Shown one piece after another: positions 18,239 to 30,735 of a stretch of 64,000 nt of DNA; position 1 is the stretch's first letter, and every line of letters begins with the position of its first letter. The notes below the pieces were generated by a model. The model was given only the letters and a program-made list of their open reading frames with translations. It did no database searches and was not told where the DNA came from. Position numbers and translations under genes: made by a program. The stretch is from Cyclobacteriaceae bacterium (GTDB lineage: Bacteria > Bacteroidota > Bacteroidia > Cytophagales > Cyclobacteriaceae): positions 434,001 through 498,000 of the forward strand of contig JAIBBC010000003.1 in NCBI GenBank assembly GCA_019694875.1, read 5' to 3'.

Positions 18239-19084
18239 ATGGCACAACCCGATTTCGACAAGCTGAAGAAGCTTGCAACTCAAATCCGCAGAGATATTGT
18301 TCGCATGGTACACGGCTGCCAGTCAGGCCACCCCGGTGGATCACTGGGTTGCACGGAGTACTTTGTGGCGCTCTATTTCCATATCATGAAACATGATCCG
18401 AAATTCAACATGGATGGAAAAGGTGAAGATCTGTTCTTTGTTTCAAACGGACACATTTCCCCGGTTTGGTATTCAACGCTTGCCCGTGCCGGCTACTTTG
18501 ACGTGAAGGAACTCGCAACCTTCCGCTTTTTGAATTCAAGATTGCAGGGCCACCCTGCCACGCACGAAAAACTTCCCGGAATTCGCATTGCATCCGGCTC
18601 ACTGGGTCAGGGATTATCTGTTGCAGCCGGAGCAGCGCAGGCGAAGAAGCTTAATGGAGACGATCGTTTTGTTTTCTGCCTCATGGGCGATGGCGAGCAG
18701 CAGGAAGGCCAGGTGTGGGAAGCTGCGATGTACGCAGCGCACAACAAAATTGATAACCTGATCGCAACGATCGATTATAACGGCCAGCAGATTGATGGTC
18801 CGGTAAAAGAAGTTCTCGACCTGAAAGATTTAAAAGCGAAATGGGTAGCCTTCGGCTGGGAAGTTCAGGAGTTCAACGGTAACGATCTGAAAGAAGTGAT
18901 CAACGGTTTGGATCATGCCAAAGCACTCGCGAAGAAAGGAAAGCCTGTCATGAACCTGATGAAAACCGACATGGGATCAGGTGTTGATTATATGATGGGA
19001 TCGCACAAGTGGCATGGTGTTGCTCCGAACGATGATGAACTGAGTCGCGCACTTGCACAGCTTGAATGTTCGGAAGATTACTAA
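18239..19084 (+). CDS. Transketolase, N-terminal (TPP-binding) subunit
   Basis: 281 aa, matching the N-terminal half of transketolase. It has the TPP/metal motif GDGEQQEGQVWEA and an early substrate-binding HxxGHPGGS-like segment (GCQSGHPGGSLG). It needs the C-terminal subunit encoded 215 bp downstream to form an active enzyme of the non-oxidative pentose phosphate pathway. Split transketolases are common in this phylum; the gap between the halves is larger than the usual near-adjacency. Confidence 0.94.
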   Translation: MAQPDFDKLKKLATQIRRDIVRMVHGCQSGHPGGSLGCTEYFVALYFHIMKHDPKFNMDGKGEDLFFVSNGHISPVWYSTLARAGYFDVKELATFRFLNSRLQGHPATHEKLPGIRIASGSLGQGLSVAAGAAQAKKLNGDDRFVFCLMGDGEQQEGQVWEAAMYAAHNKIDNLIATIDYNGQQIDGPVKEVLDLKDLKAKWVAFGWEVQEFNGNDLKEVINGLDHAKALAKKGKPVMNLMKTDMGSGVDYMMGSHKWHGVAPNDDELSRALAQLECSEDY

Positions 19085-19100
19085 CCCAACATGGGTGACG

Positions 19101-19199
19101 TTATAAACATCGCGCAAGAACAATCCACGGAATTAACGCAACGAGTAAACCGATTAAGAACCAGATTAGAAACCTTCGATTAACTGCATCCATTTTCAT
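19101..19199 (-). CDS. Possible small membrane protein (32 aa), antisense between transketolase halves
   Basis: An ORF starting ATGAAAATGGAT at 19199 and ending TAA at 19101. It encodes a charged head (KMDAVNRR), one strong hydrophobic segment of about 20 residues (FLIWFLIGLLVALIPWIVLA) and a short RCL tail. This positive-inside single-span layout is typical of real small membrane proteins and unlikely to arise by chance, but there is no clear ribosome site or promoter. Treat as a candidate. Confidence 0.35.
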   Translation of the reverse strand: MKMDAVNRRFLIWFLIGLLVALIPWIVLARCL

Positions 19200-19299
19200 G
19201 CACACCTATACGGCACAAAGCAATTGAAGTTTAGGGATTCAGATGAATGGTTAACCGATTAACAAGTCTTTAACAAACGCATAAGAAACTAAAGTCTCC

Positions 19300-20256
19300 A
19301 TGACAAAATTTACCGCCACCGATAAAAAAGATACACGCTCAGGATTCGGAGCAGGCTTGCACGAGCTCGGCAAACAAAACCCGAATGTTGTTGCGCTTTG
19401 CGCTGACCTTACTGGCTCATTGAAGATGGATGCTTTCAAAAAAGATTTTCCGGAGCGCTTCTTTCAAACGGGTATTGCCGAAGCCAACATGATCGGCCTT
19501 GCTGCCGGTATGACCATTGGCGGGAAAATTCCGTTCACCGGAACGTTCGCAAACTTTTCAACAGGCCGCGTGTACGATCAGATTCGTCAGTCGGTAGCGT
19601 ATTCCGGTAAGAATGTAAAAATCTGTGCATCGCATGCCGGGTTAACATTAGGTGAAGATGGTGCAACACACCAGATATTGGAAGATGTTGGTATGATGAA
19701 GATGTTGCCGGAGATGACGGTAATCGTTCCGTGCGACTACGCGCAGACCAAGGCAGCCACCATCGCGCTGGGCAGTCATGTAGGGCCGGCATATTTGCGT
19801 TTCGGCAGACCGGTATGGCCTGTGTTTACAGAGGGCCGTCCGTTCACCATCGGCAAAGCCGATACCATGATCGAAGGAAAAGACGTAACGATATTCGCGA
19901 ACGGTCACATGGTATGGCAGGCGATTGAAGCCGAAGCGAAGCTGGCGGAGAAAGGAATCAGCGTGGAGTTGATCAATTTACACACCATCAAGCCGTTGGA
20001 TGTTGATGCGATTTTAAATTCGGTTAAAAAAACAGGCTGTGCCGTAACGTGTGAAGAGCACCAGATCAATGGCGGACTTGGCGACAGCGTAGCACAGGTT
20101 CTGTCAAGATTCCAGCCCGCTCCTCTCGAGATGGTTGCCGTGAACGACTCGTTTGGCGAAAGCGGTAAGCCTACCGATTTGCTGAAGAAGTATGGCTTGT
20201 CGCCCGACAACATCGTAGCCGCTGTTGAAAAAGTTATGAAGCGGAAGAAAGGTTAA
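19300..20256 (+). CDS. Transketolase, C-terminal subunit
   Basis: 318 aa, matching the pyrimidine-binding and C-terminal domains of transketolase. The conserved Glu-containing GIAEANMIGLAAGM segment activates TPP, and the C-terminal part starts near IEGKDVTIFANGHMV. It pairs with the subunit at 18.2-19.1 kb. A strong hairpin terminator follows about 90 bp after the stop. Confidence 0.94.
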   Translation: MTKFTATDKKDTRSGFGAGLHELGKQNPNVVALCADLTGSLKMDAFKKDFPERFFQTGIAEANMIGLAAGMTIGGKIPFTGTFANFSTGRVYDQIRQSVAYSGKNVKICASHAGLTLGEDGATHQILEDVGMMKMLPEMTVIVPCDYAQTKAATIALGSHVGPAYLRFGRPVWPVFTEGRPFTIGKADTMIEGKDVTIFANGHMVWQAIEAEAKLAEKGISVELINLHTIKPLDVDAILNSVKKTGCAVTCEEHQINGGLGDSVAQVLSRFQPAPLEMVAVNDSFGESGKPTDLLKKYGLSPDNIVAAVEKVMKRKKG

Positions 20257-20346
20257 TCGTTAATAGAACTGTACGCAGAGCACGATTAACTTGCAAGTAT
20301 TGCCGTTTACAGGCCGCTGCGAACTACCATAGAAAACTAACTCGAG

Positions 20347-20374
20347 TACCCTGCTTCGTCAGGGTATTTTTTTT
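20347..20374 (+). terminator. Rho-independent terminator after transketolase genes
   Basis: A stem TACCCTG pairs with CAGGGTA around a short CTTCGT loop, followed by eight T residues. It separates the transketolase unit from the serine genes. Confidence 0.85.
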
Positions 20375-20435
20375 GCTACCGGATGTTAGGGTAATTAAAA
20401 TACCGCAGCCCGTTCATAACTCCCGAAAACCACTT

Positions 20436-20443
20436 TACATTTG
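20436..20443 (+). promoter_or_regulatory. Candidate -7 box before the SerB-SerA fusion
   Basis: TACATTTG matches TAnnTTTG exactly, only 8 bp before the ATG at 20452. If used, the transcript would be almost leaderless. No convincing upstream TTG element was found. Confidence 0.3.
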
Positions 20444-20451
20444 TTATTCCC

Positions 20452-22344
20452 ATGAAACTGAATAAGTACTTCGTAATCGATTTCGACAGCACATTCACCA
20501 AAGTTGAAGCCTTTGATGTGCTTGCAGAAATCTCCCTGAAAGATGATCCTGACCGCGACAGCAAAGTGGATCAGATCAAATCCATCACCAACCAGGGGAT
20601 GGATGGAAGTCTTTCGTTTCGGGAATCGCTCGAAAAACGGGTAGCCTTGCTGGCGCCAAACCGGAGGCATTTAACGCAGCTGGTAACGGTGTTGCGCGAG
20701 ATGGTTTCCGAATCGTTCAAGCGAAACAAAGAGTTCTTTCAGAAGTATTCAGACAACATTTACATTATTTCAAACGGGTTTCATGCATTCATCGATCCGA
20801 TTGTAACGGAGTATGGCATTAAGCCCGAAAACATTCTGGCGAACCGCTTCGTGTTTGATGAACAGGGAAATGTAATCGGGTTCGATAAAGAAAATCCGCT
20901 GAGCGCGAACAATGGAAAAGTTGAACAGTTAAAAAGACTCAACCTTCCGGGAGATGTATATGTGATTGGTGACGGATATACTGACTATGAGATCAAGCAT
21001 TCAGGACTCGCTAACAAATTTTATGCTTTTACAGAAAACGTAGGCCGCGAAAACGTATTGAGTAAAGCCGACCACGTTACGCCAAGCCTCGATGAGTTTC
21101 TTTACCTGAACAAACTCAATACGGCCATCTCCTATCCGAAAAACCGGATCAATGTACTGTTACTGGAGAATGTCCACCCGGTAGCGGTTCAACTCATGAA
21201 GGCGGAAGGTTTCAACGTTGAAACTTATTCTGCAGCGATGACGGAAAACGAGCTGATTGAAAAAATCAAAAATGTTAACGTGCTCGGCATCCGGTCGAAA
21301 ACACAAGTCACGAAGAAAGTGCTGGAGAATGCAAACCGTCTCATGGCCATCGGAGCATTTTGCATTGGCACAAATCAGATCGACCTGAAAGAAGCCACGC
21401 GCAAAGGCGTTGCTGTTTTCAATGCACCCTTCAGTAATACCCGTTCGGTAGTTGAACTTGCGGTAGCAGAGATGATCATGCTCATGCGCAACATTGTGGA
21501 CAAGTCGGCCGCGATGCACAAAGGCAAGTGGGACAAATCTGCGAAAGGCAGTTATGAAGTTCGTGGAAAATACCTGGGACTGATCGGCTACGGAAACATC
21601 GGAACACAGCTGTCGGTAATTGCGGAGTCGCTCGGGATGAAGGTTCTGTACTACGACAAGGAAGAAAAGCTGGCGCTGGGTAACGCAACCAAATGCCGGT
21701 CGCTCCAGGAGCTGCTGGAGAAAGCAGATGTAGTTTCGATGCACGTAGACGGACGCGAGTCAAACACAAACCTCATCGGACCAAAGGAATTTGAGTTGAT
21801 GAAGCCTGGCGTAATTTTTATTAACCTGAGCCGCGGCCATGTAGTGGATATCAACGCGTTACGCGAAAATATTTTAAGTGGAAAAGTAGCAGGTTGCGCA
21901 GTGGATGTTTTCCCTTACGAGCCGGTGAGCAACGATGAAGAGTTCAAGTCGGAGTTGCGCGGATTGCCGAACACGATCCTCACGCCACACATTGGCGGAA
22001 GCACTTCTGAAGCACAGGAGAATATCGGAAACTTTGTGCCCGGCAAGTTTTTGGATTATATCAACACGGGAAGCACATCCAATAGTGTAAACTTTCCCAA
22101 CCTCACCTTGCCAACCCTTGAGAATGCCCATCGCCTGATTCACATTCACGCAAACGTTCCGGGCATCCTGGCCAAGATCAACCACGTGTTGGCGGAACAT
22201 GGCATCAACATCGCGGGGCAATACTTAAAGACCAATGAAACGATTGGATACGTGATTACCGATATTAATAAGGGGTATGACGAGCAGGTGATTGCGCAGC
22301 TTCGTGCGATTGAGCACACGATCAAGTTCAGGGTGCTGTATTAA
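20452..22344 (+). CDS. serA: Fused phosphoserine phosphatase-like HAD and D-3-phosphoglycerate dehydrogenase
   Basis: 630 aa. Residues 1-215 are a HAD phosphatase of SerB type with all catalytic motifs: D10xD12ST, S108 (ISNG), K156 and GDGYTD (174-179). Residues 230-550 are a D-isomer-specific 2-hydroxyacid dehydrogenase with the NAD fold motif GYGNIG (379-384), RGKYLGLIG, and catalytic His513 (TPHIGG). Residues about 560-630 form an ACT domain, the usual serine feedback site. One polypeptide therefore carries the first and last steps of serine synthesis, and the middle enzyme (SerC-like) is the next gene. Cytoplasmic. Confidence 0.92.
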   Translation: MKLNKYFVIDFDSTFTKVEAFDVLAEISLKDDPDRDSKVDQIKSITNQGMDGSLSFRESLEKRVALLAPNRRHLTQLVTVLREMVSESFKRNKEFFQKYSDNIYIISNGFHAFIDPIVTEYGIKPENILANRFVFDEQGNVIGFDKENPLSANNGKVEQLKRLNLPGDVYVIGDGYTDYEIKHSGLANKFYAFTENVGRENVLSKADHVTPSLDEFLYLNKLNTAISYPKNRINVLLLENVHPVAVQLMKAEGFNVETYSAAMTENELIEKIKNVNVLGIRSKTQVTKKVLENANRLMAIGAFCIGTNQIDLKEATRKGVAVFNAPFSNTRSVVELAVAEMIMLMRNIVDKSAAMHKGKWDKSAKGSYEVRGKYLGLIGYGNIGTQLSVIAESLGMKVLYYDKEEKLALGNATKCRSLQELLEKADVVSMHVDGRESNTNLIGPKEFELMKPGVIFINLSRGHVVDINALRENILSGKVAGCAVDVFPYEPVSNDEEFKSELRGLPNTILTPHIGGSTSEAQENIGNFVPGKFLDYINTGSTSNSVNFPNLTLPTLENAHRLIHIHANVPGILAKINHVLAEHGINIAGQYLKTNETIGYVITDINKGYDEQVIAQLRAIEHTIKFRVLY

Positions 22345-22650
22345 AAAACAAAATCCACTAAATCCGGAGAGGTGTTTCTGAACCCCTAAATCGACAAGTT
22401 TTGAGCTGCTTCCCTCCGCAACCTTCTTCTGTTAACCTGCTTTTTGGGCGAGGTGCTGATCCCGATAGCTACCGGGACAACATGAGGCCTGATTTTGGCT
22501 GAAAGCTTCACTCGGTATTGTTGTATATGTTAGGTTCAGCAAACGTGTCCCGGACCCAGTGAATTTCTATACAAAAGAACGTAAAACTTCTTGCGATGGA
22601 TATATTGATTAACCTCTAATTTTTTTGTAATCAGCAGGTACTATCAAGCA
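22345..22650. other. Intergenic region with a degenerate palindrome
   Basis: 306 bp between the serA fusion and the aminotransferase. It holds an imperfect palindrome TCCCGATAGCTACCGGGA at 22460-22477, a type of short repeat scattered in Bacteroidota genomes. Only trivial ORFs are present. No tRNA fold, riboswitch or clear terminator is recognised; the T-rich stretch just before the next gene may include its promoter. Confidence 0.45.
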
Positions 22651-23727
22651 ATGTTCAAAACAAATTTCACGCCAGGCCCTTCACAACTTTACGTCACAAC
22701 CGAGGACCATGCACGTAAAGCGTTTAAGGAGTTAATACCCTCATTGTCACATCGCAGCAGGCAGTTCGAAGAAATCTCGCGCAGCGCTACCGAGGGTCTG
22801 AGAACACTGCTTAATATTCCAGGCGATTTTTCGATCGTGTTTACCGGGTCGGCAACAGAAATCTGGGAACGTATCATTCAGAACTTAACAGAACATACCA
22901 GCCATCACTTGGTAAATGGTGCCTTCTCGCAAAAATTTTATGACACCGCAGTTCAACTCAATCGTAAAGCAACGGTAACAAATGCTGATCTGGGCAAAGG
23001 GTTTTCAGAATCGGTCGCAATCCCGTCAACCGAGCTGATCGCGCTTACGCATAACGAAACCAGTACCGGTGTTTCGCTTCCGCTGAATGTTGTCAGCAGG
23101 ATTCGTGAGACTAATCCGGAGGCATTGATTGCGGTAGATGCCGTTTCATCACTTCCCTACCCCGACTTCGATTTCAGCCAGTTCGATTCTGTGTTCTTTT
23201 CTGTACAGAAAGGATTCGGATTGCCCGCAGGATTGGGAGTATGGATTATTAACCAACGCTGCATCGCAAAGGCCGAACAACTTTTAGCAAAAGGAATTTC
23301 TATCGGTTCTTACCACACGCTTCCTTCGCTCGTTTCCATGGCGAAAAAGAATCAAACTCCGGAAACACCCAACGTACTTGGAATTTACCTGCTTGGAAAA
23401 GTGGTGGAAGACATGAACCGCAGAGGGATTCAAACGATCCGCAGAGAAACCGAATACAAAGCCGCGATTTTATACCAGGCATTGGATGCCCATCCGTTAT
23501 TGAAAGCATTTGTAACCGAACCTGCCGTTCGCTCGAAAACTGTTGTGGTGGCAGATTGCGGACAACACACCGAAGCACTGACCAATCATCTCATGAAAAA
23601 AGGTATGCTACCCGGTGACGGTTACGGCACACATAAAAAAACACAACTGCGCTTTGCCAATTTCCCCGCCCATTCGAAAGAACAATATGAGTTACTGGTG
23701 GATTCAATTCAGGAATTCAACGGTTAG
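22651..23727 (+). CDS. serC: Class V aminotransferase, probable phosphoserine aminotransferase
   Basis: 358 aa, fold type I class V PLP enzyme. It opens with the SerC-like NFTPGPSQLY segment; the PLP lysine lies in SVQKGFGLPAG, and an upstream Asp in AVDAVSS contacts the cofactor. The neighbouring SerB-SerA fusion makes 3-phosphohydroxypyruvate amination the likely job. The motif around the lysine (QKGFGLP) differs somewhat from classical SerC, so the symbol rests partly on context; the class also includes alanine-glyoxylate and serine-pyruvate aminotransferases. Confidence 0.82.
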   Translation: MFKTNFTPGPSQLYVTTEDHARKAFKELIPSLSHRSRQFEEISRSATEGLRTLLNIPGDFSIVFTGSATEIWERIIQNLTEHTSHHLVNGAFSQKFYDTAVQLNRKATVTNADLGKGFSESVAIPSTELIALTHNETSTGVSLPLNVVSRIRETNPEALIAVDAVSSLPYPDFDFSQFDSVFFSVQKGFGLPAGLGVWIINQRCIAKAEQLLAKGISIGSYHTLPSLVSMAKKNQTPETPNVLGIYLLGKVVEDMNRRGIQTIRRETEYKAAILYQALDAHPLLKAFVTEPAVRSKTVVVADCGQHTEALTNHLMKKGMLPGDGYGTHKKTQLRFANFPAHSKEQYELLVDSIQEFNG

Positions 23728-23786
23728 AAGATCAATGAAGCAAATTACCGGCAACCGGACACGATAACCGCTGAGACCGTTAAACC

Positions 23787-23818
23787 TTTTGGAAAACAAA
23801 TTGTCTAACTTACGTTTC
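23787..23818 (+). promoter_or_regulatory. Promoter of the ECF sigma factor gene
   Basis: TTTTG at 23787-23791, a 19-bp spacer and TACGTTTC at 23811-23818, one base off TAnnTTTG. Initiation would fall just before the TTG start at 23831, giving a very short leader and supporting that start. Confidence 0.5.
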
Positions 23819-23830
23819 TAACCCAAGCGC

Positions 23831-24382
23831 TTGGAGGATAAAGAGCTTTTAGCGAAGATCAAAAATCCGGATACCCGGAACTACGGCTTCAACATGCTCG
23901 TGCGCGCCTACCAGCAACGGGTGTACTGGCACGTCCGCAAAATGGTGATCGACCACGATGATGCCGATGACCTGACCCAGGAAGTATTCATAAAAATCCA
24001 CCGGCACATTGATACCTTCCGCGAAGACTCACAGCTTTTCACGTGGATCTACCGGATCGCCACCAACGAGTGCCTTACGTTCCTCGACAAGAAAAAAAGA
24101 CGGTTCTTTTTGCCGATCGGAGATGTGGAAGGCGAACTGAATTCAAAGCTCGATTCTTCACCCCACGTTTCAGGCGATGAAATCCAGAAAAAACTTCAAA
24201 AAGCCCTGTTAAAACTACCTGATAAACAGCGCGTTGTGTTTAATATGAAGTATTTTGAAGACCTTTCGTATGAGCAGATCGCGGAAGTTACCGGCACGAG
24301 CGTAGGTGCCCTCAAAGCCAGCTACCATCATGCTGTGAAAAAAATTGAGGAATATTTGACCCATGAGATTAAACTTTATTGA
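23831..24382 (+). CDS. ECF-type RNA polymerase sigma factor (TTG start)
   Basis: 183 aa. Region 2 includes MVIDHDDADDLTQEVFIKI and region 4 the LPDKQRVVFNMKYFEDLSYEQIAEVTG helix-turn-helix. The start is TTG; the next in-frame ATG falls within region 2, so TTG (reading as MEDKELL) is needed for a full domain. It recruits RNA polymerase to a specific regulon, likely envelope stress given the following genes: a one-span membrane protein, a Spy-like periplasmic protein and a predicted outer-membrane protein. Confidence 0.92.
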   Translation: MEDKELLAKIKNPDTRNYGFNMLVRAYQQRVYWHVRKMVIDHDDADDLTQEVFIKIHRHIDTFREDSQLFTWIYRIATNECLTFLDKKKRRFFLPIGDVEGELNSKLDSSPHVSGDEIQKKLQKALLKLPDKQRVVFNMKYFEDLSYEQIAEVTGTSVGALKASYHHAVKKIEEYLTHEIKLY

Positions 24383-24406
24383 TTTTAAGCCGTCAAAGGC
24401 AACAAA

Positions 24407-24808
24407 ATGAGGAAGCTGGAAGACATACCAAAAAACAATCCCTTTAGCGTACCGGATGGCTATTTCGATAAGCTGCCGGGCGTTATCCAGGCGAGGATTG
24501 ATGCCGGCAGGGTGAAAAAGCCGGTGCCGTATCTCCGGTATGCGCTTCAATATGCCATGCCCGTTGTGGCGCTGATTATCGTGGCGGTATTTTATTTCCG
24601 GCCACAAGCTGCCGCTGAAAGTTATAACGATCTGCTGGCATCGGTAAGTTCAGAACAATTGGTTGCTTACCTGGCTGACAGCGACATTACTACCGATGAT
24701 CTGGTTGACGCAGGTACGCTTGACGAAGAAAGCGCTGAAGCGATTGAAGCTGAAGTGTTCACGGATATTGACTTTGACGACATAAACGAACTTGATTTAG
24801 ATTTGTAA
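24407..24808 (+). CDS. Single-span membrane protein downstream of sigma factor (possible anti-sigma)
   Basis: 133 aa. The N-terminus RKLEDIPKNNPFSVPDGYFDKLP is the conserved opening of short Bacteroidota proteins encoded after ECF sigma genes. One membrane span (VVALIIVAVFYF, about 52-63) is followed by an acidic C-terminal tail. It lies 24 bp after the sigma stop. Its position and topology suggest an anti-sigma or sigma-linked sensor, but it has no recognisable zinc or anti-sigma motif. Confidence 0.75.
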   Translation: MRKLEDIPKNNPFSVPDGYFDKLPGVIQARIDAGRVKKPVPYLRYALQYAMPVVALIIVAVFYFRPQAAAESYNDLLASVSSEQLVAYLADSDITTDDLVDAGTLDEESAEAIEAEVFTDIDFDDINELDLDL

Positions 24809-24819
24809 CGCTTACAATC

Positions 24820-25326
24820 ATGAAAAACATCATCACCTTCCTTTTGGGTTTTATGTTCGTGGCTTCAGCCATGGCGCAGGATGTTGAAGAACATGTAAAG
24901 GACCCCAAGGCACAGGAAAAAATCCGCGCGGCCCGCATCGCATATATCACCGAAAAGCTCGGCCTCACTCCTGCCGAAGCTGAAAAATTCTGGCCTATTT
25001 ATAACGAGTTCGATCAGAAGCGAAAAGAACTGAGGCTGCAGGCGAAAGACCTCCGCAAAAACCCTGACCCGAGTAAACCGCAGGAGGAAATTGAAAAGAA
25101 TGCGATTGCCCAGCAGCATCAGTTTCGTCAAAAAGAGCTTGACCTCGAAAAAGATTACTCCAACCGATTACTGAATGTTATCTCCGCTAAAAAAGTAATG
25201 GCACTGCCCAGAACTGAAAAAGATTTCAGAGATTTACTCCTCAGGAGAATGCAGCAACAGCAGGCTGTCAGGGAACAGCGGCAACTGCAGCGCGATCGTA
25301 AAGATCAGCGCCCGAAAAACAACTGA
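24820..25326 (+). CDS. Spy/CpxP-like periplasmic protein
   Basis: 168 aa with a signal peptide ending SAMAQ. The mature protein is a highly charged, all-helical protein; the segment ITEKLGLTPAEAEKFWPIYNEF resembles the LTxxQ-type repeat of Spy/CpxP and the sensors of ECF systems. The C-terminus is rich in Gln and Arg. It probably acts as a periplasmic chaperone or stress sensor for the sigma factor two genes upstream (11 bp from the previous stop). Confidence 0.75.
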   Translation: MKNIITFLLGFMFVASAMAQDVEEHVKDPKAQEKIRAARIAYITEKLGLTPAEAEKFWPIYNEFDQKRKELRLQAKDLRKNPDPSKPQEEIEKNAIAQQHQFRQKELDLEKDYSNRLLNVISAKKVMALPRTEKDFRDLLLRRMQQQQAVREQRQLQRDRKDQRPKNN

Positions 25327-25342
25327 GGTGACATGACAATAC

Positions 25343-26257
25343 ATGCCGGTATTTAAACGATGGATTTTCATCGGTGTACTTTTGGCGTCCTCGTGCCCGC
25401 TCAAGGCGCAGGACGCTGATTCATTATTGGCAGCCCGTAAAGACTCTCTCTTAACTTTTGCAGACTCGCTCAGCATTTTCAACCTCATCGACAGCCTCCT
25501 GCTGCTGGATGAACTCGAAGATCATTCGCAGATAGCCGTTCGGCTCGCATACAACAGCAACGTGCTATCTGCCGGACGAACACTCGGCATTGAACAATTC
25601 GGGTTGATGCCTTCCATCTCCTTTTACCACAAGTCGGGCTTCTTTGCTGACGTTACCGGATTCTGGAGCAAAGATTTTCAGCCTAAGTACTACCTCACGG
25701 TGTTATCGGGCGGATACATGCACACTTTTTCAAAATACTTTTCCGTTACCGGGAATTACGACCGGTACTTTTACAATTCCGACATTCCCGATCAGGCGAT
25801 TGATTTTAAAAATACACTTGGCGTAACATCCTACTTCGATTACAAACATCTCACCGCGCGACTTGATTATTCGTTTTACTTCGGAAACCAGACCGCACAT
25901 CGCTTCATGCCTTCGGTGGGGCTTAATCTCACCAAACGTAACTTCCTGAAAATTGAGCGAATACGCTTCCTGCCGTCTGCCTACATGTTGTTCGGTAATT
26001 CAATTTCGACTCAGGTTGAAACAAATCCGTTAACGGGAGAACTATCGATCACCGAGAACAATGTATTCGGAATTATGAACTACGCTTTCTCATTTCCGCT
26101 GTATATCAATCACAGGAACTGGAGTCTGTATATCGGTTACACCTACAACATCCCTGAGAAGCTGAAAAACGAAATTTACGTGCCGCCAAAAGCCGGATAT
26201 ATCTCTGCCGGCCTTACATATTACATCGATTTGCGCCCGAATAAATTGTCTTTGTAA
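25343..26257 (+). CDS. Predicted outer-membrane beta-barrel protein
   Basis: 304 aa with a signal peptide ending LKAQ. The mature part has many alternating aromatic strands (for example GFFADVTGFWSKDF, SVTGNYDRYFYN, ARLDYSFYFG) and ends in a strand-like tail, as expected for a small outer-membrane barrel. No specific family was recognised. It lies 16 bp after the Spy-like gene, so it is likely part of the sigma-factor operon. Confidence 0.7.
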   Translation: MPVFKRWIFIGVLLASSCPLKAQDADSLLAARKDSLLTFADSLSIFNLIDSLLLLDELEDHSQIAVRLAYNSNVLSAGRTLGIEQFGLMPSISFYHKSGFFADVTGFWSKDFQPKYYLTVLSGGYMHTFSKYFSVTGNYDRYFYNSDIPDQAIDFKNTLGVTSYFDYKHLTARLDYSFYFGNQTAHRFMPSVGLNLTKRNFLKIERIRFLPSAYMLFGNSISTQVETNPLTGELSITENNVFGIMNYAFSFPLYINHRNWSLYIGYTYNIPEKLKNEIYVPPKAGYISAGLTYYIDLRPNKLSL

Positions 26258-26303
26258 ATCGACCTGCATTAGATATTTTACCTCCCAATTAAACATAATC
26301 CGC

Positions 26304-30223
<3,920 letters not shown>

Positions 30224-30225
30224 CC

Positions 30226-30732
30226 ATGAAGCTTAACTTTTTAAAAACACGTACCGGCAATCAGCTGAAAAAGAACAAGGCTGTTCGTAAAAGCACAGAC
30301 TACAAAAAAGCGGAGACGATCGGCATTTTGTTCAGCGTGGAAGACCGTAAAAAACATGACGACATCAAGGAGTTCATCCACAAGCTTCAGCAGGATGGCA
30401 AAAAAGTGCAGGTACTCGAGTTTCTTCCAGAAAAAAAAGAGAACTACGAATTCATGTTCGACTTCTTTACACTAAAAGACATTTCATTCTGGGGTAAGAT
30501 TGAGTCGGCCAAGACGTTGAAGTTTTCCGACACATCATTCGATTATCTTTTTTGTCTGGATACCAAGCTTAACCCGATGATCTCGTACGTACTGGCCCGC
30601 AGCAAGTCGAAATGCCGGGTGGGGAAATATTTCGAAAATGGTGAACAACTCTTTGAATTTATGATCGACAGCAATGGAGGCACCAAAAGCCTGATCGATG
30701 GCATGTACAAATACACACAACAACTGAATTAA
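30226..30732 (+). CDS. Conserved Bacteroidota protein, DUF6913-like
   Basis: 168 aa with no signal or membrane span. A basic N-terminus (RTGNQLKKNKAVRKS) precedes an alpha/beta core with IGILFSV and FDYLFCLD strands. It sits between ligA (2 bp) and dapA (3 bp), an arrangement typical of a DUF6913-like family. The function is unknown; the operon gives no clear link beyond constitutive expression. Confidence 0.75.
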   Translation: MKLNFLKTRTGNQLKKNKAVRKSTDYKKAETIGILFSVEDRKKHDDIKEFIHKLQQDGKKVQVLEFLPEKKENYEFMFDFFTLKDISFWGKIESAKTLKFSDTSFDYLFCLDTKLNPMISYVLARSKSKCRVGKYFENGEQLFEFMIDSNGGTKSLIDGMYKYTQQLN

Positions 30733-30735
30733 ATC

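Noticed and set aside
18163..18261. Longer start for the serine hydrolase
   Set aside because: It would bury the signal peptide and overlap the divergent transketolase start.
22345..22650. A missed RNA gene or small ORF
   Set aside because: No cloverleaf, riboswitch-like core or ORF above a few codons was found on either strand.
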